From Pseudomonadota bacterium (lineage in GTDB: Bacteria; Pseudomonadota; Alphaproteobacteria; Rhizobiales; Beijerinckiaceae): a stretch of DNA of 6,996 bases. The number at the start of each line of letters is the position of its first letter. Positions within the stretch are counted from its first letter, which is position 1. Where the stretch lies: positions 1-6,996 of the forward strand of contig JAGWRL010000127.1 in NCBI GenBank assembly GCA_028876585.1, given 5' to 3'. This document shows, one piece after another, positions 1 through 6,996 of this stretch. Position numbers and translations under genes: made by a program. A model generated the notes under the pieces. The model was not told the DNA's origin. It was given only the letters and a program-made list of their open reading frames with translations, and made no database searches.

Positions 1-932
1 GTGGAGAGGGTCAGCACGAAGCCGCGCTTGCCGTTGGCGTCGATCGTTTCGCCGGCTAGGCGTCCGGGCATCTGGCGCACATATTTGGCGCGCGTCGCGA
101 ACAGGCCGACATAGGGGCCGCCGAAGTTCAGCGCATTGCCGATCGACTGGCCTTCGCCGACGACGATGTCGGCCCCCATCTCGCCGGGCGAGCGACAGGC
201 GCCGAGCGACACGGCCTCGGTGAACACGGCGATCAGCAGTGCGCCCTTGGCGTGCGCGGCTTGCGCCAGCGGCGCGAGATCGCGCAGGTTGCCGAACATG
301 TCGGGGGTCTGCACGATGACGCAGCTCGTCTGATCGTCGATGCGGGCGGCGAGATCCTCGCGCGCCAGCGGGTCGGGCGGGGCGAGATCGACCGCGTCGC
401 CGGCGAAGCGGGCCAGCGTGGCGCAGACTTCGGCGTAATGGCTGTGCAGGCCGCCCGACAGCACCGCCTTGCGCCGGCGCGTGACGCGATGCGCCATCAG
501 CATCGCCTCGCCGCAGGCGGTCGAGCCGTCGTACATCGAGGCGTTGGCGACCTCCATCCCCGTCAGCAGCGCGACCTGGGTCTGGAATTCGAACAGCACC
601 TGCAACGTGCCCTGCGCGATCTCGGGCTGATAGGGCGTGTAGCTGGTGAGGAATTCCGAGCGCTGGATCAGATGATCGACGCTCGCCGGCACGTGATGGC
701 GATAGGCGCCGGCGCCGAGAAAGAACGGCGCCGACCCCGCCGCGACATTGCGGTTCGCCAGCGCGCTCAGCGCCCGCTCGACCGCCGGCTCGCTCATCGC
801 GCCTGGCATCGGCAGCGGCTCGCGCAACTGGCGGTCGCCGGGGATATCGGCGAACAAGGCGTCGACGTCGGCGACGCCGACGCGGTTGAGCATCAGGCGC
901 CGGTCGTCGGGTTGCAGCGGGAGATAGCGCAT
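1..932 (-). CDS. gcvPA: Glycine dehydrogenase (decarboxylating) subunit 1, N-terminal 310 codons, cut by window edge
   Basis: This is the alpha subunit of the split P-protein of the glycine cleavage system. With GcvPB it decarboxylates glycine and passes the aminomethyl group to the lipoyl arm of GcvH in the cytoplasm. The reverse-strand translation starts [10 protein letters not shown] and runs open to base 1, giving 310 complete codons of a family usually near 450. Family landmarks are [16 protein letters not shown] (residues 96-111), the following [16 protein letters not shown] (130-139), a GLHSHY segment (161-166) and [20 protein letters not shown] (261-280). The opening resembles the separate GcvPA subunit rather than the start of the fused ~950-residue GcvP. 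The PLP lysine belongs to GcvPB, which should lie just beyond the left edge. The ATG at 930-932 shares one base with the gcvH stop (TGATG) and lacks a strong Shine-Dalgarno, so translation is probably coupled to gcvH. Confidence 0.96.
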   Translation of the reverse strand, partial: MRYLPLQPDDRRLMLNRVGVADVDALFADIPGDRQLREPLPMPGAMSEPAVERALSALANRNVAAGSAPFFLGAGAYRHHVPASVDHLIQRSEFLTSYTPYQPEIAQGTLQVLFEFQTQVALLTGMEVANASMYDGSTACGEAMLMAHRVTRRRKAVLSGGLHSHYAEVCATLARFAGDAVDLAPPDPLAREDLAARIDDQTSCVIVQTPDMFGNLRDLAPLAQAAHAKGALLIAVFTEAVSLGACRSPGEMGADIVVGEGQSIGNALNFGGPYVGLFATRAKYVRQMPGRLAGETIDANGKRGFVLTLS

Positions 933-1300
933 CACGCGACCGTCTTGAGATATTCGGCGTAGGCGGGCGCGTCCATTAGCGCGTCGAGTTCGCCCGGCGC
1001 CGACAGTTTTAGCTTGAACAGCCAGCCCTCGCCCTGCGCGTCGTCGTTGACGAGGCTCGGGTTGCCGCCGAGCTTATCGTTGACGGCGACCACTTCGCCC
1101 GAGGCCGGCGCGAACACGTCGCTCGCCGCCTTCACGCTTTCGACCACGGCGGCGGGGTCGCCTTTGTTGAATTTGGCGCCGAGCGCGGGCAACTCGACAT
1201 AGACGATGTCGCCAAGCTGGTGCTGGGCGTGCTCGCTGATCCCGACGGTGGCGGTTTCGCCGCTGGCGTGGATGAATTCGTGATCGGGGGTGAAACGCAT
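932..1300 (-). CDS. gcvH: Glycine cleavage system H protein
   Basis: This is the lipoyl carrier protein that shuttles the aminomethyl intermediate between the P, T and L proteins. It has 122 residues, the usual length. The lipoylation site is Lys57 in the motif ESVKAASDV (54-62). It also shows the typical N-terminal FTPDHEFIH, the segment [14 protein letters not shown] (28-41), and the GEVVAVN and [10 protein letters not shown] strands of the lipoyl fold. The ATG at 1298-1300 has a clear GGAGG five bases upstream (1306-1310), which supports this start. gcvT ends 12 nt upstream and gcvPA begins on the last base of its stop codon, so the three genes form one operon. The product is intact, with the key lysine present. 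Confidence 0.98.
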   Translation of the reverse strand: MRFTPDHEFIHASGETATVGISEHAQHQLGDIVYVELPALGAKFNKGDPAAVVESVKAASDVFAPASGEVVAVNDKLGGNPSLVNDDAQGEGWLFKLKLSAPGELDALMDAPAYAEYLKTVA

Positions 1301-1312
1301 GGAAACCTCCGT

Positions 1313-2419
1313 TCAGCCTCTGACATAGGCGTGGGGGTGGAAGGGCAGGGCGACGATTCTGGCGTCGAGCGGCTTGCCGCGCACGACGAGGCCGAGCGCC
1401 GTTCCCGGCTGGGCGAAGGCGCTCTCGACATAACCCATCGCGATCGCCGCGCCGACGCTCGGGCCAAAACCGCCGGAGGTGACGATCCCGATCGCGGACC
1501 CCTCGGGGCTGACGATCTCGGCGCCCTCGCGCGCGGGGGCGCGGCCGTCGAGCCGCAGCCCGACGCGGCGCCGCTTCGGACCCTGCGCCAGCGCCGCCTG
1601 GATGCGCGCGGCGCCGGGGAAACCGCCCTCCTCGCGCCGCCGTTTGGCGATCGACCAGACAAGGCCGGCCTCGACCGGGTCGATCTCCTCGCTCAGTTCA
1701 TGGCCGTAGAGGCAGAGCCCGGCCTCCAGCCGCAACGTGTCGCGCGCGCCCAGGCCGATCAGCGCGACCTCCGGCTCCCGCAACAGCCGGCGCGCGAAAG
1801 GCTCCGCTTCTTCAGCGGGGAGCGAAATCTCGAACCCGTCCTCGCCGGTGTAGCCCGAGCGCGAAACCTCCAGCCCGTTCGCCGCCTTGGTCGCCATGAA
1901 ACGCAGCGCCTCGAATCCGGGCGCGACCCGCGCCAGCACGGCGGCGGCCTGCGGGCCTTGCAGCGCCAGCAGGGCGCGCTCGGGGCGCGGCGTCAGCTTG
2001 ACAGAGGCGGGCAGGCGCTGCGCCAGATGCGCGTAATCCACCGCTTTGCGCGCCGCGTTGACGACCATGCTGAGCCGGCCGTCCGCGCCCTCGGGCCGGT
2101 TCAGCATCAGATCGTCGATCACGCCGCCGTCGTCGTTGAGCCATTGCGTGTAACGTTGCCGGCCGGGCGCGAGGCTTTGCAGGTCGGCGGCGCACAGGGC
2201 CTCGCAGGCGCGCGCCACGGTCTGGTGATCGGGGCCGTCGAGCCAGGCCTGGCCCATATGCGACACGTCGAACAGGCCGGCGCGGGCGCGGGTGTGCGCG
2301 TGCTCGGCGAGAATGCCGTCGCGATATTGAATCGGCATGTCGTAGCCGGCGAAGGGCGCGAAGCGGGCGCCATATTCGCGATGCAACGCATGCAGCGGGG
2401 TGATCTGCAGTTCCGACAT
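1313..2419 (-). CDS. gcvT: Glycine cleavage system T protein (aminomethyltransferase)
   Basis: This cytoplasmic, tetrahydrofolate-dependent enzyme releases ammonia from the aminomethyl group on GcvH and forms 5,10-methylene-THF. At 368 residues it is a normal full-length family member. The N-terminal folate-binding domain shows FAGYDMPIQY (23-32), LFDVSHMGQ (49-57) and NDDGGVIDDL (95-104), whose Asp pair at 102-103 includes the expected catalytic aspartate. SGYTGEDGFEISL (188-200), the RDTLRLEAGLCLYGHEL segment (226-242) and the C-terminal GCV_T_C domain (about 283-360, with TSGGFGPSVGAAIAMGYV at 314-331) follow. The ATG at 2417-2419 has no good Shine-Dalgarno at normal distance; the nearest AAAGG is about 14 nt away inside a leader hairpin, which fits control by the upstream riboswitch. 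It is the first gene of the gcv operon. Confidence 0.98.
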   Translation of the reverse strand: MSELQITPLHALHREYGARFAPFAGYDMPIQYRDGILAEHAHTRARAGLFDVSHMGQAWLDGPDHQTVARACEALCAADLQSLAPGRQRYTQWLNDDGGVIDDLMLNRPEGADGRLSMVVNAARKAVDYAHLAQRLPASVKLTPRPERALLALQGPQAAAVLARVAPGFEALRFMATKAANGLEVSRSGYTGEDGFEISLPAEEAEPFARRLLREPEVALIGLGARDTLRLEAGLCLYGHELSEEIDPVEAGLVWSIAKRRREEGGFPGAARIQAALAQGPKRRRVGLRLDGRAPAREGAEIVSPEGSAIGIVTSGGFGPSVGAAIAMGYVESAFAQPGTALGLVVRGKPLDARIVALPFHPHAYVRG

Positions 2420-2424
2420 GATGA

Positions 2425-2451
2425 GCCCAGGCGCCTTTCGCGGCTTTGGGC
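2425..2451 (-). promoter_or_regulatory. Leader hairpin between riboswitch and gcvT start, candidate expression platform
   Basis: On the transcribed strand GCCCA (2451-2447) can pair with TGGGC (2429-2425). Inside it GCC (2444-2442) can pair with GGC (2435-2433) across a GCGAAA loop. The hairpin lies between aptamer II and the gcvT ATG and takes in the only purine-rich AAAGG of the leader. No U-tract follows, so this is not a classic intrinsic terminator. Translational control of gcvT is the inference; it rests on manual pairing only. Confidence 0.4.
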
Positions 2452-2453
2452 CC

Positions 2454-2637
2454 CCTCTGTCGGCTGACCTGAGAGAATCCCGCTCGCGCGCGAACGGTTA
2501 CCCCCGTCGGTGGACGCCCGGCGGCGAGCCGGTCGTCACTTTCCAGAGCGTCATCGCCCAGCGGTCCTTGGGCCTGAGCGTTTCCGGGGCGGTTGCGCCT
2601 TCGGCGCCGGCGTCAAGCGCCGGACTCTTCCGCTGGG
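2454..2637 (-). promoter_or_regulatory. Tandem (two-aptamer) glycine riboswitch
   Basis: This RNA leader senses glycine and normally turns on glycine-cleavage genes. Aptamer I (2637-2557) is closed by a perfect 8-bp P1 stem: CCCAGCGG (2637-2630) with CCGCTGGG (2564-2557). It carries the core strings GCGGAAGAGTCCG, GCCGAAGGCGCAACC, then CGCTCAGGCCCAAGGACCGC, all close to the glycine-aptamer consensus. Aptamer II (about 2549-2454) begins GCTCTGGAAAG, has CACCGACGGGGGTAACCG and TTCTCTCAGGTCAGCCGACA, and closes CTCTG (2548-2544) with CAGAG (2459-2455). Its distance from the gcvT start (35 nt) and its orientation match known gcvT leaders. Aptamer II has an A-to-C change in the usual CCGAAGG core string (CCGACGG). 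Recognition is by motif; no covariance search was run. Confidence 0.93.
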
Positions 2638-2661
2638 TGTCTTCAACTGACGACACGCAAA

Positions 2662-2687
2662 TGACAGGAGGGCGACGGCAAAGTCAA
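2662..2687 (-). promoter_or_regulatory. Candidate sigma-70-type promoter for the gcv operon
   Basis: The reverse strand reads TTGACT (2687-2682), a five-of-six match to the -35 hexamer. About 15 nt later comes a weak -10-like TGTCAT (2667-2662). Transcription would begin around 2655-2650, just before the glycine riboswitch starts at 2637, which is the expected place. The -10 match is poor and the spacing short, so only the -35 element is persuasive. Confidence 0.4.
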
Positions 2688-2733
2688 TCCGCGCCGCGCA
2701 TGAGGCCAAGCCTTTTTTCGTTGGCGGACGGCG

Positions 2734-3345
2734 TCAGCCAATCTCGCCGCTGGCGACACCCTCGATGAAACGAAACGGCACGATGCGAGGATTCGGAAAC
2801 GCGGCTTTCACATGTAGATACAACTCCGGCACGCAATATTGCTTGACGCCGAACAAGTAGGAGAGATGCGGCGCATAGCCGAAGGCGCGCTGGTCGAACA
2901 CATGCGACCCTTGCGCGACGCGTCCCGCCCCGGAATAGGCGTCGAGGCGGGCGCGCAACGGCGCGATCACGATCTCCTGGATGGCGTTCCACTCATAAGT
3001 CAGCGCCAACCACTCGCGGAACGTGGCGGCGGCCGGGCCGCTGCCGCTCAGGCGCCGGGCGTTGGGATTGTCGCCGATTTCGCGATACCGAGAATAAATG
3101 GTGTTGAGCGTGTCGAAATCGATCCACCACGCCCCGCCGAGTTTGCGGCTTTCCGCCATGCCGGTCGAGACGAAGCGATAGTAATATTGTCCGAGCTTCA
3201 GGTGCTCGCGCTGGGGAGAGACGATTCCGCCGTTGAAGACGCCGCCGCTATTGGCGTCGGCGAAGCCGCGCGCGGCGTCGAACCATTTTTGATACTTCGC
3301 GCCGCTGAAGCAATCGAGATTGAGGATTTCGCCAAGCGCACTCAT
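2734..3345 (-). CDS. Hypothetical protein, 203 aa, lower-GC orphan
   Basis: I do not recognise this family. The ATG at 3343-3345 has a strong GAGGAG (3357-3352) six bases upstream, and the frame is open for 203 codons with a natural-looking protein composition rich in Trp and Tyr, so it is likely a real gene. There is no signal peptide or obvious membrane segment, so it is probably cytoplasmic. Visible features are YYYRFVS (54-60), KLGGAWWIDFDTL (68-80), EWLALTYEWN (111-120) and a conserved-looking ending VPFRFIEG (189-196). Base composition differs from its neighbours: 60-base blocks at 2761-2820 and 3061-3120 hold 30 and 29 G+C, against 50 at 1921-1980 within gcvT. That suggests later acquisition. 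It lies on the same strand as the gcv operon but upstream of that operon's own leader, so it is probably a separate transcript. Confidence 0.75.
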   Translation of the reverse strand: MSALGEILNLDCFSGAKYQKWFDAARGFADANSGGVFNGGIVSPQREHLKLGQYYYRFVSTGMAESRKLGGAWWIDFDTLNTIYSRYREIGDNPNARRLSGSGPAAATFREWLALTYEWNAIQEIVIAPLRARLDAYSGAGRVAQGSHVFDQRAFGYAPHLSYLFGVKQYCVPELYLHVKAAFPNPRIVPFRFIEGVASGEIG

Positions 3346-3393
3346 GCGGTGCTCCTCGCGCGCCGGCTGGCGCTACGCCCTGCGCCGCAAGTT

Positions 3394-3409
3394 CGCCGCT
3401 TTCGCGGCG
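3394..3409 (-). other. GC-rich hairpin with GAAA tetraloop
   Basis: A perfect 6-bp stem, CGCCGC/GCGGCG, encloses GAAA on the reverse strand (TTTC on the plus strand). It lies in the 103-nt gap between the lipoprotein gene stop and the start of the 203-aa gene. It could mark the 3' end of the ialB-lipoprotein transcript, but no T-run follows, so an intrinsic terminator is not claimed. The remainder of the gap contains nothing recognisable except the Shine-Dalgarno of the 203-aa gene. Confidence 0.35.
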
Positions 3410-3448
3410 GAGCGCAACCAAGGCGCCCTGGCCGTCCGAAGGCCGAGT

Positions 3449-4087
3449 TCAGCCCCGATGACGCCGGTGCTGGCGATGCGTCACCGTTCCGCCGCCGGCG
3501 CCGAGGCCGACGGTGATCGAATAATCGTCGTCGAGCCGGGCGCGCGTCAGCGGCAGCAGGATGGGGTCGGTCACGACGCGGAACGGCGCGTTGGCCGCGC
3601 CGCCGGTGTCAGCGGTGACGGCGATGGTCTTGTCGTAGACGGGCTTGTTGTCGGCCTCGCGCATCACGCGCACGTGCAGCGTGGTCGAATAGGCGCCGGG
3701 CTGGCCCGCCGGGCCGATCAGCAGCCGGCCGGCGACGCCGACCTTCAGCGCGAATTGCGCGCCCTGCGGATCGCATTCGCGCGAGACGTCGCTGATGTCG
3801 AACTGATAGCGCACTTCCCGGCTGGAAGCGCCGCCGACGCGCGCGGTCGCGCCGCCCTCCGTGACATCCACCGGCGGACAATCGATTTCATCGGCTGAGA
3901 CCGGCAGTTTGACGATGCGGTCCGATTCGTGGGTCGGGCTTTTCAGCCCGGTTCCTTCCGGCCCGGCGCGCGGCGTGAGGAACAGGTTGGATACAACCCC
4001 CTCGTTCGACGCACAGCCGGCCAGCGTCAGCGTCAGCGCCGCGACCGCCGCGAATCGGCGACCCGTCGCCCCTACAAGCGCGCCCAT
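3449..4087 (-). CDS. Putative lipoprotein of unknown function
   Basis: The product is a probable envelope lipoprotein of 212 residues. The start is the ATG at 4085-4087, with AAAGGAG (4099-4093) five bases upstream. A GTG codon five codons earlier (4102) would overlap that ribosome-binding site and is less likely. The N-terminus is basic (RR at 10-11), followed by a hydrophobic stretch and a lipobox LAGC (22-25), predicting cleavage before Cys25 and lipid attachment. The mature part looks beta-strand rich: segments REVRYQFDIS (90-99), QFALKVGVAGRLLIG (111-125), STTLHVRVM (134-142) and YDKTIAVTAD (151-160). Two further cysteines (70 and 105) could form a disulfide. It begins 11 nt after the IalB-family gene, so the two are co-transcribed. 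I cannot assign a role; the basic HRQHRRHRG tail is odd. Confidence 0.82.
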   Translation of the reverse strand: MGALVGATGRRFAAVAALTLTLAGCASNEGVVSNLFLTPRAGPEGTGLKSPTHESDRIVKLPVSADEIDCPPVDVTEGGATARVGGASSREVRYQFDISDVSRECDPQGAQFALKVGVAGRLLIGPAGQPGAYSTTLHVRVMREADNKPVYDKTIAVTADTGGAANAPFRVVTDPILLPLTRARLDDDYSITVGLGAGGGTVTHRQHRRHRG

Positions 4088-4098
4088 GCTGTCTCCTT

Positions 4099-4617
4099 TC
4101 ACGGCAGCGCCTCGAAGCCGTCCTTGAACCCGGCCAGCGACGCGGGCACGCCCACGCCCTCCTCCGGAGTTTCGAACAATACGAAGGTCACTTCCGTTCC
4201 GTTCTCTAGCTTAGCCAGCAGCTTGTCGTCGAGGAAAACCTCGGCGACGCAGCCGTTCGGCAGGCAGCGCACGAAATTCATCCGGCCAAGATCCTCTTTG
4301 CCGAGGCGCAGGCTCAAGCCGGTCGGCAGCAGCACCCCGAGCGGCGTGATGACGCGCAACAGCCGGCTTTTGCGGTCGGCGGTCTTGAGCGCGATCACCA
4401 CCAAGGTGATGTTGGGGCGATCCTGATCGACCACGCTCTGGACGATGGCGCATTGCTCGGCCGCGGCGCCCGGCGGCGTCTCGCAGCGCGTCTCCCAGCC
4501 GCCGTGTTTGGTCTTGACCGCACCCTGCGCCCAGGCCTCGCCCACGCTCAGGCCGAACAAAACCATCGCCATGACGGCGATTCGACCGAACCACGGGTTG
4601 CGGCGCACTCTCGTCAT
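4099..4617 (-). CDS. Invasion-associated locus B (IalB) family protein
   Basis: This is a small secreted periplasmic protein of the IalB family, named after a Bartonella protein linked to erythrocyte invasion but widespread in non-pathogenic alphaproteobacteria, where its function is unclear. From the ATG at 4615-4617 it has 172 residues. It has a signal peptide with a hydrophobic core (11-24) and a likely cleavage after AWA (28-30). The mature domain has the family pattern GGWETRC (39-45), a second Cys at 56, TPLGVLLPTGLSLRLG (91-106), FVRCLPNGCVAEV (115-127) and VPASLAGFKDGFEAL (157-171). The four cysteines (45, 56, 118, 123) suggest two disulfides. The frame also allows a TTG three codons upstream (4626); neither start has a well-spaced ribosome site. 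It is divergent from ctaC and leads the lipoprotein gene. Confidence 0.9.
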   Translation of the reverse strand: MTRVRRNPWFGRIAVMAMVLFGLSVGEAWAQGAVKTKHGGWETRCETPPGAAAEQCAIVQSVVDQDRPNITLVVIALKTADRKSRLLRVITPLGVLLPTGLSLRLGKEDLGRMNFVRCLPNGCVAEVFLDDKLLAKLENGTEVTFVLFETPEEGVGVPASLAGFKDGFEALP

Positions 4618-4654
4618 CCCTGCCAAGCGTCATTCCCACGCCGCCAACGGCTTC

Positions 4655-4682
4655 GGGTTGCAAAAAGCGCCGCGCCTGTCAA
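4655..4682 (-). promoter_or_regulatory. Possible promoter for the ialB-lipoprotein unit
   Basis: The reverse strand carries a perfect TTGACA (4682-4677) 60 nt before the ialB ATG. No good -10 hexamer follows at 15-18 nt (the sequence there is around GCAACCCG), so only the -35 element supports this call. A very GC-rich spacer followed by a T5 run lies between. Confidence 0.3.
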
Positions 4683-4699
4683 GCGCGACGCAGGGAGAG

Positions 4700-4719
4700 G
4701 CGTGGAGAGGACCCCACGC
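4700..4719. repeat. Inverted repeat in the ialB/ctaC divergent region
   Basis: GCGTGG (4700-4705) and CCACGC (4714-4719) form a 6-bp dyad around an 8-base centre. It sits upstream of both the ialB unit and ctaC, so it could be a shared operator or simply a hairpin in GC-rich DNA. No known regulator consensus is recognised. Apart from this and the weak promoter candidates, the 231-nt gap holds nothing I can name. Confidence 0.3.
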
Positions 4720-4733
4720 GAGGATTGCAACGA

Positions 4734-4739
4734 GATAAT
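4734..4739 (+). promoter_or_regulatory. Weak -10-like element upstream of ctaC
   Basis: GATAAT matches the -10 consensus at five of six positions in an otherwise GC-rich region, about 110 nt before the ctaC ATG. No recognisable -35 lies 15-18 nt upstream; TTGCAA at 4725-4730 is too close. This is a possibility only. Confidence 0.22.
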
Positions 4740-4848
4740 GTTTGTGGTTTGCAGGGCGGCGAAGCGGCGCGGCAGGTAGGGGCGCGCGCCGGTCCCAATG
4801 GCGCCGGCGCGATTGCGGCGTCTGGGGAGCGGGAACGACGAGGCGAAA

Positions 4849-5703
4849 ATGAAGGCTTGGGGAGTTGAACGGCTGGGGCTTGCGGCGTTGGTCGCGGCGC
4901 TCGGCGTGACGGCGGCGAGGGCTGAAGTGCCGGGGCATGCGGTGCCGCACCAGATCGGCTTTCAGACGCCGGTCACCGAGGTGGACCATTACCTCGTGTG
5001 GTTCCACAACGACATCCTGATGCCGATCATCACGGTCATCACGCTGTTCGTGCTCGCGCTGCTGGTCTATGTCGTCTATCGCTTCAACGAGAAGGCGAAT
5101 CCCGTCCCTTCGAAGACGACCCACAACACCATGATCGAGGTGTTGTGGACGGTGCTTCCCGTGATCATTCTCGTCTTCATCGCGGTGCCCTCGTTCCGCC
5201 TGCTGACGATGGAGCTGGTGGTGCCGCCCGCCGACTTGACGATGAAGGTCACGGCGTCGCAGTGGCACTGGAACTACACCTACCCGAAGGACGCCGGCGG
5301 CTTCAATTTCGATTCCTACGTGAAGGATGAGAAGGACTTGCAGCCGGGCGACCTGCGCCTGCTGGCGGTGGACAACGAGGCCGTCGTGCCGGTCAACAAG
5401 ATCGTCAAGCTCGAAGTGACCTCGGCCGACGTCATCCATTCCTTCACCGTGCCGTCGTTCGGCATCCGCATCGACGCGGTGCCGGGGCGCAACAACGAGA
5501 CCTGGTTCAAGGCGGATCGCGAAGGCGTCTATTACGGCCAGTGCTCCAAGATCTGCGGCAAGGACCACGCTTTCATGCCGATCGCCTTCCGCGTCGTCAG
5601 CGAGGACGCCTACAAGACCTGGCTCGCCGACGCGAAAAAGAAGTTCGCGGCGGCCGACAGCACGACGCAACTCGCCGCGGCCGAACCTGCGCCGCGACAT
5701 TAA
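4849..5703 (+). CDS. ctaC: Cytochrome c oxidase subunit II
   Basis: This subunit of the aa3-type oxidase takes electrons from cytochrome c through its periplasmic CuA centre. The start is the ATG at 4849, with GAGG five bases upstream; it yields 284 residues with a clean signal peptide (cleavage after ARA, residue 25). An in-frame ATG at 4798 would spoil that. Two transmembrane helices follow (about 56-78 and 95-118), then the periplasmic cupredoxin domain with the aromatic motif QWHWNYTYP (138-146). CuA ligands are His197, Cys232, Cys236, His240 and Met243. Position 234, normally Glu (backbone CuA ligand and Mg-site ligand), is Lys in CSKICGKDHAFMP. The tail is Ala-rich. ctaD follows after 47 nt on the same strand, the standard operon order. 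The gene looks intact. Confidence 0.97.
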   Translation: MKAWGVERLGLAALVAALGVTAARAEVPGHAVPHQIGFQTPVTEVDHYLVWFHNDILMPIITVITLFVLALLVYVVYRFNEKANPVPSKTTHNTMIEVLWTVLPVIILVFIAVPSFRLLTMELVVPPADLTMKVTASQWHWNYTYPKDAGGFNFDSYVKDEKDLQPGDLRLLAVDNEAVVPVNKIVKLEVTSADVIHSFTVPSFGIRIDAVPGRNNETWFKADREGVYYGQCSKICGKDHAFMPIAFRVVSEDAYKTWLADAKKKFAAADSTTQLAAAEPAPRH

Positions 5704-5726
5704 GCCGCACCCTGCGATTGATTTAG

Positions 5727-6996
<1,270 letters not shown>

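Noticed and set aside
252..962. Long plus-strand open frame (236 codons) rich in Arg, Ala and Gly
   Set aside because: It lies antisense to gcvPA and gcvH, whose proteins match known families throughout. Its low-complexity Arg-rich product is typical of the antisense frame of high-GC genes.
1220..2467. A 415-codon plus-strand open frame over gcvT
   Set aside because: It is a frame shadow of gcvT and also crosses the gcvH start and riboswitch. No family features are visible and gcvT on the other strand is unambiguous.
2703..2718. AGGC-CAA-GCCT followed by a T6 run, terminator-like on the plus strand
   Set aside because: The stem is only 4 bp with a 3-base loop and there is no plus-strand gene upstream to terminate. 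On the minus strand, where the genes lie, the run is A rather than T.
2719..2742. TTGGC/GCCAA inverted repeat just after the stop of the 203-aa gene
   Set aside because: On the transcribed minus strand the stem is followed by an A-run (CGAAAAAA), not a U-tract, so it does not qualify as an intrinsic terminator.
4798..4848. Upstream in-frame ATG extending ctaC by 17 codons
   Set aside because: The extension (MAPARLRRLGSG...) precedes a proper signal peptide beginning at 4849, and the later ATG has its own GAGG at good spacing.
4630..5700. A 356-codon minus-strand frame opposite ctaC
   Set aside because: Its His/Arg/Asp-rich composition is the mirror of ctaC codons, and ctaC carries all CuA ligands and two membrane helices.

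Overview
The window reads as chromosomal DNA from a GC-rich alphaproteobacterium, most likely of the Rhizobiales/Rhodospirillales kind. Three things point there: a gcvT-gcvH-gcvPA glycine-cleavage operon using the split form of the P-protein behind a tandem glycine riboswitch, an IalB-family periplasmic protein divergent from the aa3-type cytochrome oxidase genes, and oxidase subunits of alphaproteobacterial type. No RNA genes, CRISPR array, insertion sequence or phage gene was seen.

Layout. Positions 1-2690, minus strand: a candidate promoter (2662-2687), a two-aptamer glycine riboswitch (2454-2637), a leader hairpin (2425-2451), then gcvT, gcvH and the first 310 codons of gcvPA, which leaves the window at base 1. 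The genes are tightly packed (12 nt between gcvT and gcvH; a 1-nt stop/start overlap between gcvH and gcvPA). Positions 2734-3345, minus strand: an unrecognised 203-codon gene with visibly lower G+C, probably an accessory insertion. Positions 3449-4617, minus strand: a two-gene unit of an IalB-family secreted protein followed by a small lipoprotein. Positions 4618-4848: the divergent intergenic region. Positions 4849 onward, plus strand: ctaC (subunit II) and ctaD (subunit I).

Together the genes serve two housekeeping jobs. One is glycine-induced breakdown of glycine to CO2, ammonia and methylene-tetrahydrofolate. The other is the terminal respiratory oxidase, with two envelope proteins of unknown role beside it.

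The one real anomaly is at the right end. After about codon 374, ctaD stops being ctaD: the sequence from about 6863 to 6996 is the reverse complement of a different coxA gene, about 87% identical to 6571-6704, joined through a microhomology of about 9 nt. The ctaD frame therefore closes at an accidental stop (6887) and lacks its C-terminal third, including the helix that carries the two remaining haem-ligand histidines. I read this as most likely a chimeric join or misassembly between two coxA copies (paralogues or different organisms), not as a working arrangement. I found no convincing new biological system. The best leads are this junction, the low-GC orphan gene, the lysine in the CuA motif of subunit II, and the conserved-looking but unnamed lipoprotein next to IalB.
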